Shown: positions 32,920 to 43,449 of the stretch, piece after piece
Layout: each line of letters opens with the position of its first letter
How positions within the stretch are numbered: the first letter of the stretch is position 1
Assembly: GCF_950295315.1 (NCBI RefSeq)
Contig: NC_080171.1
Location: forward strand, 98,433,445-98,497,444
DNA: 64,000 nt
Reading direction: 5' to 3'
Source: Erinaceus europaeus
Taxonomy: Eukaryota > Chordata > Mammalia > Eulipotyphla > Erinaceidae
Notes under the pieces: generated by a model
What the model was told of the DNA's origin: nothing
Database searches by the model: none
Seen by the model: only the letters and a program-made list of their open reading frames with translations
Translations under genes and position numbers: made by a program

Positions 32920-33058
32920 TAATAAGAGAAAGTGTACAAAAAGACACCAGAGCCCTGCTCAGCTCTGGCTTATGGTTATGCTGGGGATTGAACCTGGGAC
33001 CTCAGAGCCTCAGCCATGAAAGTCTGTTTGTGTAACCTTATGCTGTCTCCTTAGTACA
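32920..33058 (-). mobile_element. ERI-2-type SINE
   Basis: AAAGTGTACAAAAAGACACCAGAGCCCTGCTCAGCTCTGG ... GGGGATTGAACCTGGGACCTCAGAGCC ... TAACCTTATGCTGTCTCC, reverse orientation, preceded by an AT-rich (TATTAATATA) tract. Confidence 0.8.
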
Positions 33059-33102
33059 GTAATGGCTTTTCCAAAGCACATGACTTATATATATAAAGCA
33101 GA

Positions 33103-33298
33103 GGGTGCATGGTGGTGCACCAGGTTGAGTAAATATGTTACAATGCACAAGGGCCCAGGTTTGAGCCCCCAGTCATGAGTGGTGAAGCAGTGCTGCAGGT
33201 GTCTCTCTGTCTCTTTCCCTATCTCCTCCTTCCCTCTCAATTTCTGACTGTCTCTATCCAATAAATAAACAATAATTTTTAAAAAAAGAAAGAAAGAA
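33103..33298 (+). mobile_element. ERI-type SINE, short variant
   Basis: GGTGCATGGTGGTGCACCAGGTTGAG ... CAAGGGCCCAGGTTTGAGCCCC ... CTATCCAATAAATAAAC. A tail of GAAA units leads into the next SINE. Confidence 0.75.
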
Positions 33299-33301
33299 AA
33301 T

Positions 33302-33665
33302 GGAGCTGGGCGGTAGCGCAGAGGGTTAAGCATACATGGCACAAAGTGTAAGGACTATCATAAGGATCCCGGTTCAAGCTCCCAGCTCTCCACCTGCAGG
33401 GGGCGTCACTTCACAAGCGGTGAAGCAGGTCTGCAGGTGTCTAGCTTTCTCTTCCCCCTCTATCCTCCCCTCCTCTCTCAATTTCTCTCTGTTCTATCCA
33501 ACCACAATGACAGCAATAATAACAACAATGATAAAACAACAAGGGCAATAAAAGGGAAAATAGCCTCCAGGAGCAATGGATTCATAGTGCAGGCACTGAG
33601 TGCCAGTGATAACCCAGGAGGCAAAAATAAATAAATAAATAAATAAAAAGAAATAAAGAAAAAAG
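33302..33665 (+). mobile_element. ERI-type SINE, full length with ATAA-repeat tail
   Basis: GAGCTGGGCGGTAGCGCAGAGGG head, tail with CAACAAGGGCAATAAAAGGG, GGATTCATAGTGCAGGCAC and (AAAT)n. It inserted head-to-tail after the previous copy. Confidence 0.88.
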
Positions 33666-33939
33666 AAAATATAAAGCATGCATCTGAATAAGAAGCCATA
33701 AGGGAAATTATTAAAATTTAAGTGCGAAATCATCATGAACTCACTATATATCAAAATTTTCAAGACCCATTTATTTTGAAAACAAAATTGGTATAAAATA
33801 TACCAAAGCTTAGTTTAAATTTATCCTCAAACAAAAATGACTGAAAATAAACAAGCTAAGCTTTCTATGGAAGATGGAAGAAAAAAGAGCAACAAGAAAA
33901 AATGCAAAGAAACGATCATAAAAGTAGAATCAATGAGGT

Positions 33940-34070
33940 AGAGTATACAGCATAATGGTTATGCAAAGAGACCCTCATGCCTGAGGCTCCCAAGTCCCAG
34001 GTTCAATTCCCCCAACCTACCATAAGCCAGAGCTGCTCTGGTAAAGGGGGAAACACACAAACTGTGACTT
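33940..34070 (+). mobile_element. ERI-2-type SINE fragment
   Basis: GGTAGAGTATACAGCATAATGGTTATGC ... AAGTCCCAGGTTCAATTCCCCC, truncated in the CT-rich part. Confidence 0.7.
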
Positions 34071-34142
34071 CAAAAGTAGAATCGATGAAATAAAACAAAC
34101 GGAAATTTTGAAGTCAAATTTTTGCTCTTTTAAAATAATATC

Positions 34143-34275
34143 AGAGGTGCTGGGTATGAATGCCCAGTAATGCATTTATGTGAGAATACTCAATGACCTG
34201 GGTCCAACCCCAACCCCACCTGCAGGGGGGTAGCTTCATGAGTGGTGAAACAGTGCTGCAAGTGTCTCTTTTTAT
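34143..34275 (+). mobile_element. ERI-related SINE fragment
   Basis: CTGCAGGGGGGTAGCTTCATGAGTGGTGAAACAGTGCTGCAAGTGTCTC is recognisable. The head is diverged and the tail is lost. Confidence 0.5.
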
Positions 34276-34404
34276 CACTCGTACGTGCCTTTTGGGGACA
34301 TATGTCACATCACTGTTAGGAAAAGAATTGTCAAAAGTGGCATTGCTACCTCATAGAAAAGGCATTATTTTCAATATTAGTAGCTATATCCAGTCTTTTA
34401 AAAA

Positions 34405-34552
34405 TATTTTGTATTACACAGAGACAGAGAGAAATAATAAGGAGGAGCAATTGTGGAGCTTTTCCCCCATAGGTGGGGTGTGGGGGCTTGGTCCTTCCTC
34501 ATTGTAATGTGTGTGCTCTCCCAGGTGCATCACCATCCAGTCCCCCCAGTCT
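34405..34552 (-). mobile_element. ERI-related SINE fragment
   Basis: Reverse layout: CACAGAGACAGAGAGAAATAATAAGGAGG ... CATAGGTGGGGTGTGGGGGCTTGG ... CCAGGTGCATCACCATCCAGTCCCCC. Confidence 0.5.
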
Positions 34553-34554
34553 CC

Positions 34555-34925
34555 TTGAATGTTTATAGCAGTTTACAGACACCAGCAATGTGTATGTATA
34601 TATTTAACAGTAAGTTTAACTGGAACTCTGACAATTCCAGTTGTTGCACATCCTTGTAAAAACGGGGCATTTCAGACTCTAAAATTAGCCACTCTTAGTA
34701 GCTGTGAAGGGTATCTGATCATGGTTGAAATCTGCATTTCCTAGTAGACTACTGAGGTTGAATGCATGTTTTATTGTTTAATTGGTTGTCTATAAATCTC
34801 TTGTAAAAACTTGGTCTCATCTCCATTTATCTCTTAGGCTGTCTGTCTCACCTCTTCACATCGCTCCTTGTAGTCTTTGTATATTCTCATTATGAGTCCT
34901 TTATCATAAGTGTGTGCAAATAACT
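34555..34925 (-). mobile_element. Old L1 3' region fragment, antisense
   Basis: Lines such as GCCACTCTTAGTAGCTGTGAAGGGTATCTGATCATGGTTGAAATCTGCATTTCC and CTTTGTATATTCTCATTATGAGTCCTTTATC are typical antisense L1M sequence. Confidence 0.65.
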
Positions 34926-34927
34926 CG

Positions 34928-34929
<2 letters not shown>

Positions 34930-34975
<46 letters not shown>
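34930..34975 (+). repeat. (AC)23 microsatellite
   Basis: Uninterrupted AC run at the end of the old L1 fragment. Confidence 0.96.
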
Positions 34976-34979
<4 letters not shown>

Positions 34980-35048
34980 GCATGCCTCTTCATCCTCTTA
35001 ATAGTGTCTTTCAATGAACAGAAGTTATGAGTAAGTAAACTCAATGAT

Positions 35049-35347
35049 CAGCCTTTTTTTTAATATTTATTTTATTTATTTATTCCCTTTTGTTGCCCTT
35101 GTTGTTTTATTGTTGTAGTTATTATTGTTGTTGTCGTTGTTGGATAGGACAGAGAGAAACGGAGAGAGGAGGGGAAGACAGAGAGGGGGAGAGAAAGACA
35201 GACACCTGCAGACCTGCTTCACCGCCTGTGAAGCGACTCCCCTGCAGGTGGGGAGCCGGGGCTTGAACCGGGATCCTTATGCCGGTCCTTGTGCTTTGCG
35301 CCACCTGCGCTTAACCCGCTGCGCTACAACCTGACTCCCAGCCTTTT
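35049..35347 (-). mobile_element. ERI-type SINE with 9-bp target duplication
   Basis: A full-length reverse copy ends GCTACAACCTGACTCC. CAGCCTTTT flanks it at 35049-35057 and 35339-35347. CpG dinucleotides in the tRNA part are largely kept, which suggests a young copy. Confidence 0.9.
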
Positions 35348-35404
35348 CTTTTATTCTTAGTGCTTTCCATGGTTTGTTCAAAAATCTTTACTCATTTTCC
35401 AGAA

Positions 35405-35615
35405 TTTTTTAAAATTTTTAATTAGCTTTATTGGATATAGTCAGAAATCAAGAGGGAAGTGGGAGCTAGAGAAGAGAGACAAAGAAAGACCTGCAGCACT
35501 GCTTTACTACTTGCAAAACATTTCCCCTACAGCTGGGGACTGGAGCTTTAACCTGGGTCTTTGTGCATTGCAGCATGTGTACTCAACCAAGTGTACCACC
35601 ACCACCCGGCCTCTT
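35405..35615 (-). mobile_element. Diverged ERI-related SINE
   Basis: GAGACAAAGAAAGACCTGCAGCACTGCTTTACTACTTGC ... CTACAGCTGGGGACTGGAGC ... GTACCACCACCACCCGGCC in reverse orientation. Confidence 0.6.
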
Positions 35616-35741
35616 CTGCAGAATTTTTTTTTAATGATTTTTCATTCCCACTAGTAGCCTCCTTTGGAGAGGAGCCCTAAGATAAGGGAAAGAGTTCATG
35701 GATGAAGTAAGTTTGCACTCACCCCCAGGTGGGGGCTGAAA

Positions 35742-36039
35742 GGAATTACAAGTAGAACCAGAAGGGAAGTATTACAGTGTTTGTACTCCACCTGCAAACA
35801 TTCGGGGGAAACATCGGTGGCACACTTTGTGTGTTAGCATCACAGTCCTGCATTCAAGACCTCCACCTCTCCATTTAGCAGATGTAGAAACTGAGGTTCT
35901 GGAGGCAGTTCAGGGTCTCCTACTGAGTCTGCCTGACTCCACTGCTGTGTGTGAACACAGCCTGGACTGTCTGCAGAGAAGGGTATGGTGTGGTGGAAGG
36001 CCCTTCAGGTCAGACAACCCCAGCTCTACTCTGCCTCCC
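35742..36039 (+). repeat. Left arm of recent inverted duplication
   Basis: From GGAATTACAAGTAGAACCAG to CTCTACTCTGCCTCCC this 298-base segment recurs, reverse-complemented, at 36693-37002. By eye there are about five substitutions, a 10-base indel (GGTGCACCAA) and a 2-base indel. An old MIR core (GCAGATGTAGAAACTGAGG) lies inside both arms, so the duplication is much younger than the MIR. Confidence 0.92.
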
Positions 36040-36594
36040 CATTCTGGGGCTTTAGGGCAATGGCAGTCAGCCCCTGTCCACACACAACCCCTTATATTTC
36101 CCCCCTCCTCCACACATACTCCTTTCCAGAACAGGAATCAGATCTATAATTTATTTAACCTAGGATGTAGCACAAGGCTGTGGGTACTCAGCAGAAGGCA
36201 TTTAGTCAATGGAAGTCCCCAGAAGGCCTCCTCCCTGTGACCAGGAAGAAAGGCAGAGGGTCTAAGGAGGACCTGTCCATCCAACACAGGAACCTTGGGC
36301 CTAGTGCATGGTAGGACATCATTTCCTGGCTGAAACTTGCCAGAAGCAAGCACTCCTTGTTTGGAATTTGCCTCTGGGCTATGCACTGCTCCCCCCTCCA
36401 CTTCAAAGCCCCCCCACACACACACACACACATACAGTGCACAAGGGAGCTTCCTCTTGGCTGAAGTGGTGGGTCTGGCCAGAGAGGAAGGGCTGGCCTC
36501 CAACCATCCTGTCCACTAACTGAAGGGGCTCCTCCCAAAGGCCCCACAGCCATCTGTAGCTCTCAGAGAGGAGACAATTTGCAGACAGGATCCC

Positions 36595-36660
36595 CCCCCC
36601 CATAGATACAGATACAGACACAGACACAGATATATAGATATCTATCTATAGATATATACC
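36595..36660 (+). repeat. ATACAGAC/TATAGATA low-complexity tract
   Basis: Alternating CAGATACAGACACAG and ATAGATATCTATCTATAGATATATA. The latter half is self-complementary and lies just left of the right duplication arm. Confidence 0.85.
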
Positions 36661-36692
36661 CCCCAAGTGCCAAACAGTCCTTGGAATTCCAA

Positions 36693-37002
36693 GGGAGGCA
36701 GAGTAGAGCTGGGGTTGTCTGACCTGAAGGGCCTTCTACCACACCATACCCTTCTCTGTAGACACAGTCCAGGCTGTGTTCACACACAGCAGTGGAGTCA
36801 GGCAGACTCAGTAGGAGACCCTGATCTGCCTCCAGAGCCTCAGTTTCTACATCTGCTAAATGGAGAGGTGGAGGTCTTGAATGCAGGACTGTGATGCTAA
36901 CACACAAAGTGTGCCACCGATGTTTCCCCCGAATGTTTGCAGGTGGAGTACAAACACTGTAATACTTCCCTTGGTGCACCTTCTGGTTCTACATGTAATT
37001 CC
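36693..37002 (-). repeat. Right arm of recent inverted duplication
   Basis: It is the reverse complement of 35742-36039. It begins at a perfect 16-base palindrome (36679-36694) and ends in an (AT)n/poly(T) run (37003-37044). A diverged direct repeat of about 24 bases, GCCAAACAGTCCTTGGAATTCC-like (36669-36690 and 37085-37106), brackets the arm. Confidence 0.92.
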
Positions 37003-37003
37003 A

Positions 37004-37043
<40 letters not shown>

Positions 37044-37044
37044 G
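37003..37044 (+). repeat. (AT)n followed by poly(T)
   Basis: About 24 bases of AT and 18 of T at the outer edge of the right duplication arm. Confidence 0.95.
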
Positions 37045-37264
37045 CAGGACCTCCCGTCCATATACATATATATCCTCCCAAGCGCCAAACTGTCCTTGGA
37101 ATTCCATTCCCAGCTGCTGAAACGGGGTGGGGGTGGGAGGCGGGGTATTACTCTTTCCAGTTGCCTGATATTCCCTCTCTAAAATGGGGCTCTGTCCCAA
37201 TCAACAGCTTCCTTTCAAGGTTACTAGGCAGGGTCTATGTAAATAAAGAGGCTGGGGACCCCTC

Positions 37265-37680
37265 TGCCCATCTCCGCATCTGGATTCTGGGCGCGCGGGG
37301 GCGCTCTGCGGAGCCTGGCCCACTCCTGCCCGGCGCCGGCCCTCGCTGGGCTCTGCAGGGACCCCCACTGCGTCTGGAGGTTCTCCCACCTTCTAAAAGG
37401 AAAGCAGAGCTCCGAGAGATTCTCTGACAGTAGGAAAATCAATCCATCAGCTCCGTGCTACAGACTAGGATGTCATTAGTCTGGAAGGAGGCCAGCCTGC
37501 AGCGCCTGGAGCCCTTTCTGGCCCTTTCGGGGGTCCCGCCCCTGCTGGGCTGGGGTCACAGAGAGCAGCCGCTGAGGACTCCGGGCTGTCGGGTCTGCTC
37601 GGTCGCACCCGCCTGGCCCCGCTGTGCTTGCCACGCGCTCCCGAATCTGCATCAGCTTGGGGGGGGGGGGGGAAGCAGGG
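37265..37680. promoter_or_regulatory. Small GC/CpG-rich island, function unknown
   Basis: GCGCGCGGGGGCGCTCTGCGGAGCC and GGCGCCGGCCC mark a local CpG cluster. A second one lies at 37565-37640 (CGGGTCTGCTCGGTCGCACC). A poly(G) run of 13 follows at 37659. It has no recognisable coding region. It could be a minor promoter or enhancer CpG island. Confidence 0.4.
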
Positions 37681-37847
37681 TGACTGAGCCTCTGCCTGGA
37701 CAGTGAGACAGACCCAAAGAACCCAAAGAACCCAAAGCCTCCAGCTTGGCAGGTGGGCTGAGTAGATCACATCCTGCTCAGATCCCAGCCTGGGCTTCCG
37801 CATCTGTGAAATAGAGAAGGCCACGCCTCTGGCTCCACTGAAAAGTT

Positions 37848-37940
37848 GGGTAGAGAGCAGGACCTGCAAGCCTGAGGCTCCGGGCTCCATCCCAAGCTCT
37901 CTGTTTTCTTGAGTGGTTGGTTCTCTGTCCCCTATGGGAA
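37848..37940 (+). mobile_element. ERI-2-type SINE fragment
   Basis: GGGTAGAGAGCAGGACCTGCAAGCCTGAGGCTCCGGGCTCCATCCC is a diverged head of this family. Confidence 0.45.
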
Positions 37941-37964
37941 AAAAATTTTTTTTTCAAAAAGAAG

Positions 37965-38235
37965 GTGGAGGACGGTAGTGCGGCAGGATAAGCGCACATG
38001 GCACAAAGCGCAACGACCTGAGTAAGGAGCCCGGTTCTAGCCTCCGGATCCCTACCTGCAGGGGAATCGCTTCACAAGCAGTGAAGCAGGTCTGCAGGCG
38101 TCTGTCTTTCTTTCTCCTTCTGTCTTCCCCTCCTCTCTCCATTTCTCTTTGTCCTATCCAACAACGGCAACAATAATAACTACAACAATAAAACAACAAG
38201 GGCAACAAAAGGAAATAAATAAATTTTTTTTTTAA
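37965..38235 (+). mobile_element. ERI-type SINE
   Basis: GGTGGAGGACGGTAGTGCGGCAGGATAAGCGCACATGG head and the CAACAAGGGCAACAAAAGG tail. Confidence 0.88.
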
Positions 38236-38239
38236 AAAA

Positions 38240-38535
38240 GGGGGTGTTGATGCACCCAGTAGAGCAACACATCAAGAACCAAGATCTGGGTTCAAGCCCT
38301 CGGGCCCACCTGCTTCTTGAGTGCTGAAGCAGTGCTGCAGGCCACTCTTTTTCTCTTCCCCTTCCATCCCTATTTCTTTGTGTTTACATCAAATAAAAAG
38401 AAAAAAGAGAGAAAGAAAGAAAGAAAAAAAGAAAGAAAGGCAAATGACCACTGAAGCAATGGAGTCTCCATATAGGTACCACCCCAGCAATAACAATGGT
38501 GGCAATATATAAATAAATACATATATAAAATTGCT
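38240..38535 (+). mobile_element. ERI-related SINE with GAAA tail insertion
   Basis: GGGGGTGTTGATGCACCCAGTAGAGC ... GGGTTCAAGCCCTCGGGC ... CACCCCAGCAATAACAATGGTGGC. Its middle has expanded to GAAAGAAA units. It follows the previous SINE directly. Confidence 0.7.
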
Positions 38536-38569
38536 GAGATTAAAGATGATGTTTCACTGATTTCCAGCT

Positions 38570-38720
38570 TCCCAGCCTTACACAAGCCAACTCATCTCCT
38601 CAGTTACTCCAGCCATAAAATGGGGCTAATCACAGCCCTTACTTTTCAGTGCTGTTGTGCACTAAAGTTACAGCTGTCTGGCACCCTGTGAGCTGTCATT
38701 TATGAAAGTCTAGCAGAGGC
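38570..38720 (-). mobile_element. MIR relic (probable)
   Basis: CTCATCTCCTCAGTTACTCCAGCCATAAAATGGGGCTAATCACAGCCCTTAC resembles the MIR line CCTCAGTTTCCTCATCTGTAAAATGGGG. A second similar one lies at 39590-39680. Confidence 0.5.
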
Positions 38721-39589
38721 CCTGAGTCCCCAGCCCCAGGCCTGTACCCCAGAACCCCCAGAGTTTATCTTTTAAGGACCCAGGCCACCCAGTTGGGGAA
38801 CTGCTTGCTTAGAACACACCCGGTCTCCCTCTCCTCCCTGAGACAAATAGAAGTCTCACTGTATAGACCCCAGGCATCTTGGAGGCCATACCCCCCACCC
38901 CAGCTGGTCTCCAGGGCCCCTTTCTGGTTGAGTCATCAGGCAAAAACACTCAGCTTTCTGACACCATCCAGAAAATTAAAATGTCCCAGGTGTCTAATCC
39001 TTCCCTTCCTTTTGGCAATATAAACCTCCCTGAAACAGAACCAAGATATCAAACGCAGAGGGATGGGGGTCCCCACTGGAATCTCGCCCCCTCCCCCAAG
39101 AGCCAACCTTCACAGAGCAACACCTCAGATCAGGTATACAGAGCAACCCTTGCCCCTGGCCCCATTACATAGGGCCACCAAACCTAAGTGAGGGACACAA
39201 CTACCTCAGCTTCCTTCCCAACTAGGGCCACTGCCTGCCCCCAAACCCCCCACCCACCCCCATCCAAAAAGAAAAAAAAGAAAAAAAATATATATATATA
39301 TATAGAATGGTCTTTGGTTGGAGTGAGATTAATCCTCAGTTCCTTGACAATGTCTTTGGGCATGTGTTTTTATAACCCCCCTTTCAAATGAGAACCATTT
39401 GTCGCGGGAAAGCTGGGAAGGCCCAGCCCCAACAGCCGCCAGGCCAGACATCAACAGCACCTGATTGAATGTCAAGGACAGTGCGAGGGGGCAGGGCCAA
39501 GGTGAGAGCAGGGCGCCAGCAGCACTAACTTGTCCTGTGCTGGTCTCTGCCTGTCCCAGTTATGGCTAGTAGCATACTTAGAGGATCCC

Positions 39590-39720
39590 GGTTCTAGCCC
39601 TGTCTGTTCCACACCACAGCCTGGTGTAACTTTGAGCCTTACTTTCCTCCTCTGTAAAATGGGAGGAATGCTGGCTCTTTCTCCCAGATGATACATCTTG
39701 CCTCAATGCTCGGTGAGCTG
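39590..39720 (-). mobile_element. MIR relic (probable)
   Basis: GGTTCTAGCCCTGTCTGTTCC ... TTTGAGCCTTACTTTCCTCCTCTGTAAAATGGGAGG follows the reverse MIR line. Confidence 0.55.
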
Positions 39721-40008
39721 TTGGAATAGTCTCTGCTTCTTTGGGACTCCTGATGGACGGACACAGGAGAGCAGACTGGCTGGCACCTTCCAGAGAACTG
39801 CAGATGTTCTTCCTAAATGTGGCTTGAAGAACCTCTCCCAAGCATCCGCCCGCCCCCCCCCCCCCCCCAGGTGATAGGGCATCCTGCATGGAGCTTGAGT
39901 TGCCTGTGCTTTTCTACAGACAGCTGGGTTTATAAGTGTTCTAACACAGTCACTGTAATTAACTCTGAGCCCTCTGACAGGTGGCCACCTCCCAAAGCAC
40001 TGGACACA

Positions 40009-40016
40009 TACACACA

Positions 40017-40052
<36 letters not shown>
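40009..40052 (+). repeat. (AC)n microsatellite
   Basis: AC run with one AAC interruption near its left end. Confidence 0.95.
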
Positions 40053-41084
40053 AAATCCTATTTGAAGTTGGTGAGAAGCCCCCTTCCTGCAGTCCCTGCT
40101 CTCTGAACCAACTACAGACCCTTCAGGCTCAGCTGGGAGGGATTTATTGGAAGGGAATTTCAATCATGAATTCTTGGCTCAAAGCCGTTGACTCCCCCAC
40201 CCCACCCCCCAAAAAAAAATCTCTCCTGAAGTGTGATATTTGTGGAGCAGAGACTTGAAGTAGAGACTACTGATGATCTCAGACATCAGAATTCCTCCTG
40301 GGCCTGTCGGAGAATTCAGTCCCTTGCCTGCAGGGAGAGAACACAGGACAGAGAGAAAGATGTAGCTTCAGAGGCATCTCTGAACACAAAGGTACCAGAA
40401 TCCCTTCACCTTTAAGGAGCTACTTAGGAACTGCATTCCCCCCCCCCACACACACACACACACCCCACACCCATTCCCAATGACATGCTTGTGCAAATGT
40501 CAGGGTCTTTTTGGCATCAGCCTCTGTCAGAACTGAGGTGGGGAAGTTTGGGAATAGAATTCAGGTTGGAAGAACTATACTACAACACTGGACTCCAAAG
40601 CCAGGAAGATATGTCATTTTCCTTAAGTCTTGTGGTTTACCTTCCCCCCTCGGCTGGCTTTTTTTTTTTTTTTCTTTTTCTTCTTCCTCTTCTTCAGAAA
40701 GAGCACACACCCTTCCCTGGGAGCCAAGCCAAGGAGGTCCCGGGACCAAGGCCCCATGCACTCCTCATTTTTCTTCCCCTCTGGGCAGGGCTGACTCGTT
40801 GCATTTCTTGGAGAGATCTTTGCATTGATGGATAAGCCGTGGCCCCAGCTGCCGTGGCCCTGGGGAGAAGAAACATCTTTTGCAGTTGCGTGTAAAGCCT
40901 CCTACTTCTTGCTTAATAAGTGCTGAAAGCAGTACAAACAGAAAGACCCTGGCTTTCCATGACTAACGAGATGACCGCATCAGGCAGTCCTGCTTGGGGA
41001 TCAGATGGGGGCTGGGGGGGTGGTGGAGCTGGCCATGCATCCCCTGTGCGAGCGAGGGGTCTAGTTCCCTCCCAGGACACTTTG

Positions 41085-42330
41085 AACTGAGGCCGCGGAG
41101 CTCACTTGGGGAGCAGGGAGAGGCTGGCCTCCCTCTGGCGTGATGGGCACAGATTGCCCGAGATAAAGGAGCCACAGCTTCATCTAACTTGTGCTGAATC
41201 GCTCTTTTCAAAAGCCCTTTCAGATGGTTTCACTTCTCAGCGCTCTTTGTTGAAAGATGTAAAAATTTCAAACCACCACAAAGTAAACATTTCAAAACGC
41301 ACTCTCTTCAAAATCAGTCACATTTTCAAAAAATCCCTCAAATTCCATCTTACCACCGACTCGACTCTCCCACCACCACTACCACTCTCACCCCTCCTTT
41401 TTCTTCCTCTCCCCTTTAGATCTGAGTGTTTTTCATTAATTTAGAAGCACTTCAGGTAAAGCTGGTGTTTGCAAGAGCCATGTTTTACGGGCGGGAAGTA
41501 GCTTTGTTATTTAGTAGATGTATTAGATAAGTCCCTGTCTTGTCAAAATCAAGCAGGTTTTCTTTATTAGGGTGAAATCGTAATGAACTCATCTGCTTCT
41601 AATATTTATAAAGAGAAGAGAGGCCATTAATTCTACTGCTTGTGAATAAAACCATCTGTGATTTCTTTCCATTTGATGGGTTTTGGTTTTAATATACATT
41701 TTTCACAAATAAGTGCAGAGATTTTTTGGTGAAAATGTCACATTCAGGATCTCATAAAGAAAGAATGCAAAGAAAGGAAAATGCAATGTTTTGTTAGCTA
41801 AGTAATTTCTCACCTTGCAGAGTGGGGAACATTTGAGCCAACTTTAGCACATTAGGTGCGAGAGTAGCCCGTTCAACGCTAATGCAATCCATGACATGTT
41901 ACAAGGCAAACCACGTCCGTTTTGAAGTTTGTTTTCCATCGGGAATTACACAGTTCGTTTAACCTAATCTGTCCTGACACTTGAATTATAATATTATGAG
42001 CTTCTTCAGGGAAGTAAAACAGTAGTTGCCTGCTTAAAAGCAAAGCAGAAGTTAATAAAGTGGGCAAAATGTCAAGGAAAGGGGGCTAATCGAATCATGG
42101 TGTCATTCTCTAGAGAAAATAGAGTCAAGTTGTATTTTTTTTTCCAGTGGAAATCTTGGACGCCTAATGACATATTTCTATCCAGGAAGAAATCTGAACT
42201 CTGAAACCAAACTTGATTAAACCCCAAACTGTGCAAGACCTTGTCCACAGGGACCACTCGGGGACTTTGACTTCTGGGTGTCAGAGCTTAATTAAAATAT
42301 TCATCCAGCTGCTCTCCCCTCTCCAAGGGG
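41085..42330. promoter_or_regulatory. Candidate conserved enhancer block, LMX1B domain
   Basis: About 1.25 kb is free of repeats and changes from GC-rich at its left edge to AT-rich. It carries CTTCTCAGCGCTCTTTGTTGAAAGATG (SOX-like CTTTGTT), GGCCATTAATTCTACTGC, CCATTTGATGGGTTTTGG, GAGCTTAATTAAAATATTC and TTTAACCTAATCTG. The even, unrepetitive composition with clustered homeodomain sites suggests a developmental enhancer. No coding or RNA signature is seen. Confidence 0.5.
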
Positions 42331-42632
42331 ACCCAGAGGAATTAAACCAATAAGCTTAATTCTATTAGTTCACCTGCCTGTGCACACAGAGATGCAAAGA
42401 CCATTTACTGATGCAGGGAAAAAAAATATGAGACCCACCCTTGTAACTCCAACACAGGCCATCCGCCAGTGCATGAATGGAGTGGTCCTCCAAACAGATT
42501 CACTGACTCTCAGGGCCTTAGCTCCCAGCTGCCAACAGTTAGCTAGTTTTCCTCTTTCTTCCAAGCAAACAAAATGCCAAACAAGTGAGCAGACGAATGT
42601 GTATGTGGAGAGATAGAGGGAAATGAGAATGT

Positions 42633-42634
<2 letters not shown>

Positions 42635-42703
<69 letters not shown>

Positions 42704-42753
42704 TGAGAGAGAGAGAGAGAGAGATAAAGAGAGAGAGAGAGAGAGAGAGAGAG
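42635..42753 (+). repeat. Compound (GT)n(GA)n microsatellite, 120 bp
   Basis: About 74 bases of GT are followed by about 45 bases of GA with a TAAA break. It is the longest dinucleotide array in the window. The 164-residue reverse frame across it is spurious. Confidence 0.97.
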
Positions 42754-43398
42754 GGATGTATCATATGGTGCATTTCCTGATTTATCTGAGCCATAGTGTT
42801 GAGCTATGACTTCACTTCCCAAAGAAGTCTTCCCTTCCTCTCCCTTTACTTCCCTTCCCTTCACTTCCCTGCAGTAACCCCCATGTGATGGATGAGCAAA
42901 ATGAGGTCCTGGGAAATGAAGTCCAGCATTCTCTGATCAGCATCTGAGTAACTCACCCTCATAATGAGGATGCCACTGATGTTTTTAATCTTTGTTTAAG
43001 GTTGGACTTATTTTCTACCTGCCATCTATACACAAAATATAACATTCTGAAGGTACACCAGCCATCAAAGAAAAAGTCAAGTCTTTCTCTCACCCTCCCT
43101 CAGCACACCCTGGAAGAATCTGAAAATCAAAGTTCAGGCTATTCCAGCAAATACATGTGTGTTTCCTGCTTTTAAAACACAGGTGGAATGGAGCAAGTAC
43201 ACTATTCTACTGCTTGCATTTTTCATTTCATAGCACTTCCCAGGGTCCTTCATCTCATTCCTTTTAAGATCGCATGCCATCCCAGTCAATAGGTGCATTA
43301 ATTGAGCCACACAGGATTCTCAATATGCAGTCATGTTTCATCAGCAAAAGCGGCAACATTAGGTTCTGAGTATATACATACATATACTGAGAGATTGG

Positions 43399-43449
43399 GG
43401 GAGAGAGAGAGAGAGAGAGAGAGAGTGTGTGTGTGTGTGTGTGTGTGTA
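43399..43449 (+). repeat. Compound (GA)n(GT)n microsatellite
   Basis: About 26 bases of GA then 24 of GT, in the opposite order to the array at 42635. Confidence 0.95.

Larger units (their letters stand above)
38721..41080. other. Intergenic, low-complexity tracts only
   Basis: It contains an A-rich/(AT)n tract (39269-39303), poly(C) (39848-39869), (AC)n at 40009-40052 and a short C/AC run at 40440-40463. No recent SINE was seen. The Cys/Val-rich or poly-Phe frames are products of these tracts. Confidence 0.5.

Noticed and set aside
33396..33410. CTCF-like CAGGGGGCGTCAC
   Set aside because: It is part of the SINE consensus (CTGCAGGGG-AGTCGC region) and does not fit the CTCF core.
35827..36240. 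137- and 138-residue frames at 35827-36240 (+) and 36563-36979 (-) with similar proteins
   Set aside because: The similarity is explained by the inverted duplication containing a MIR core, not by a duplicated gene.
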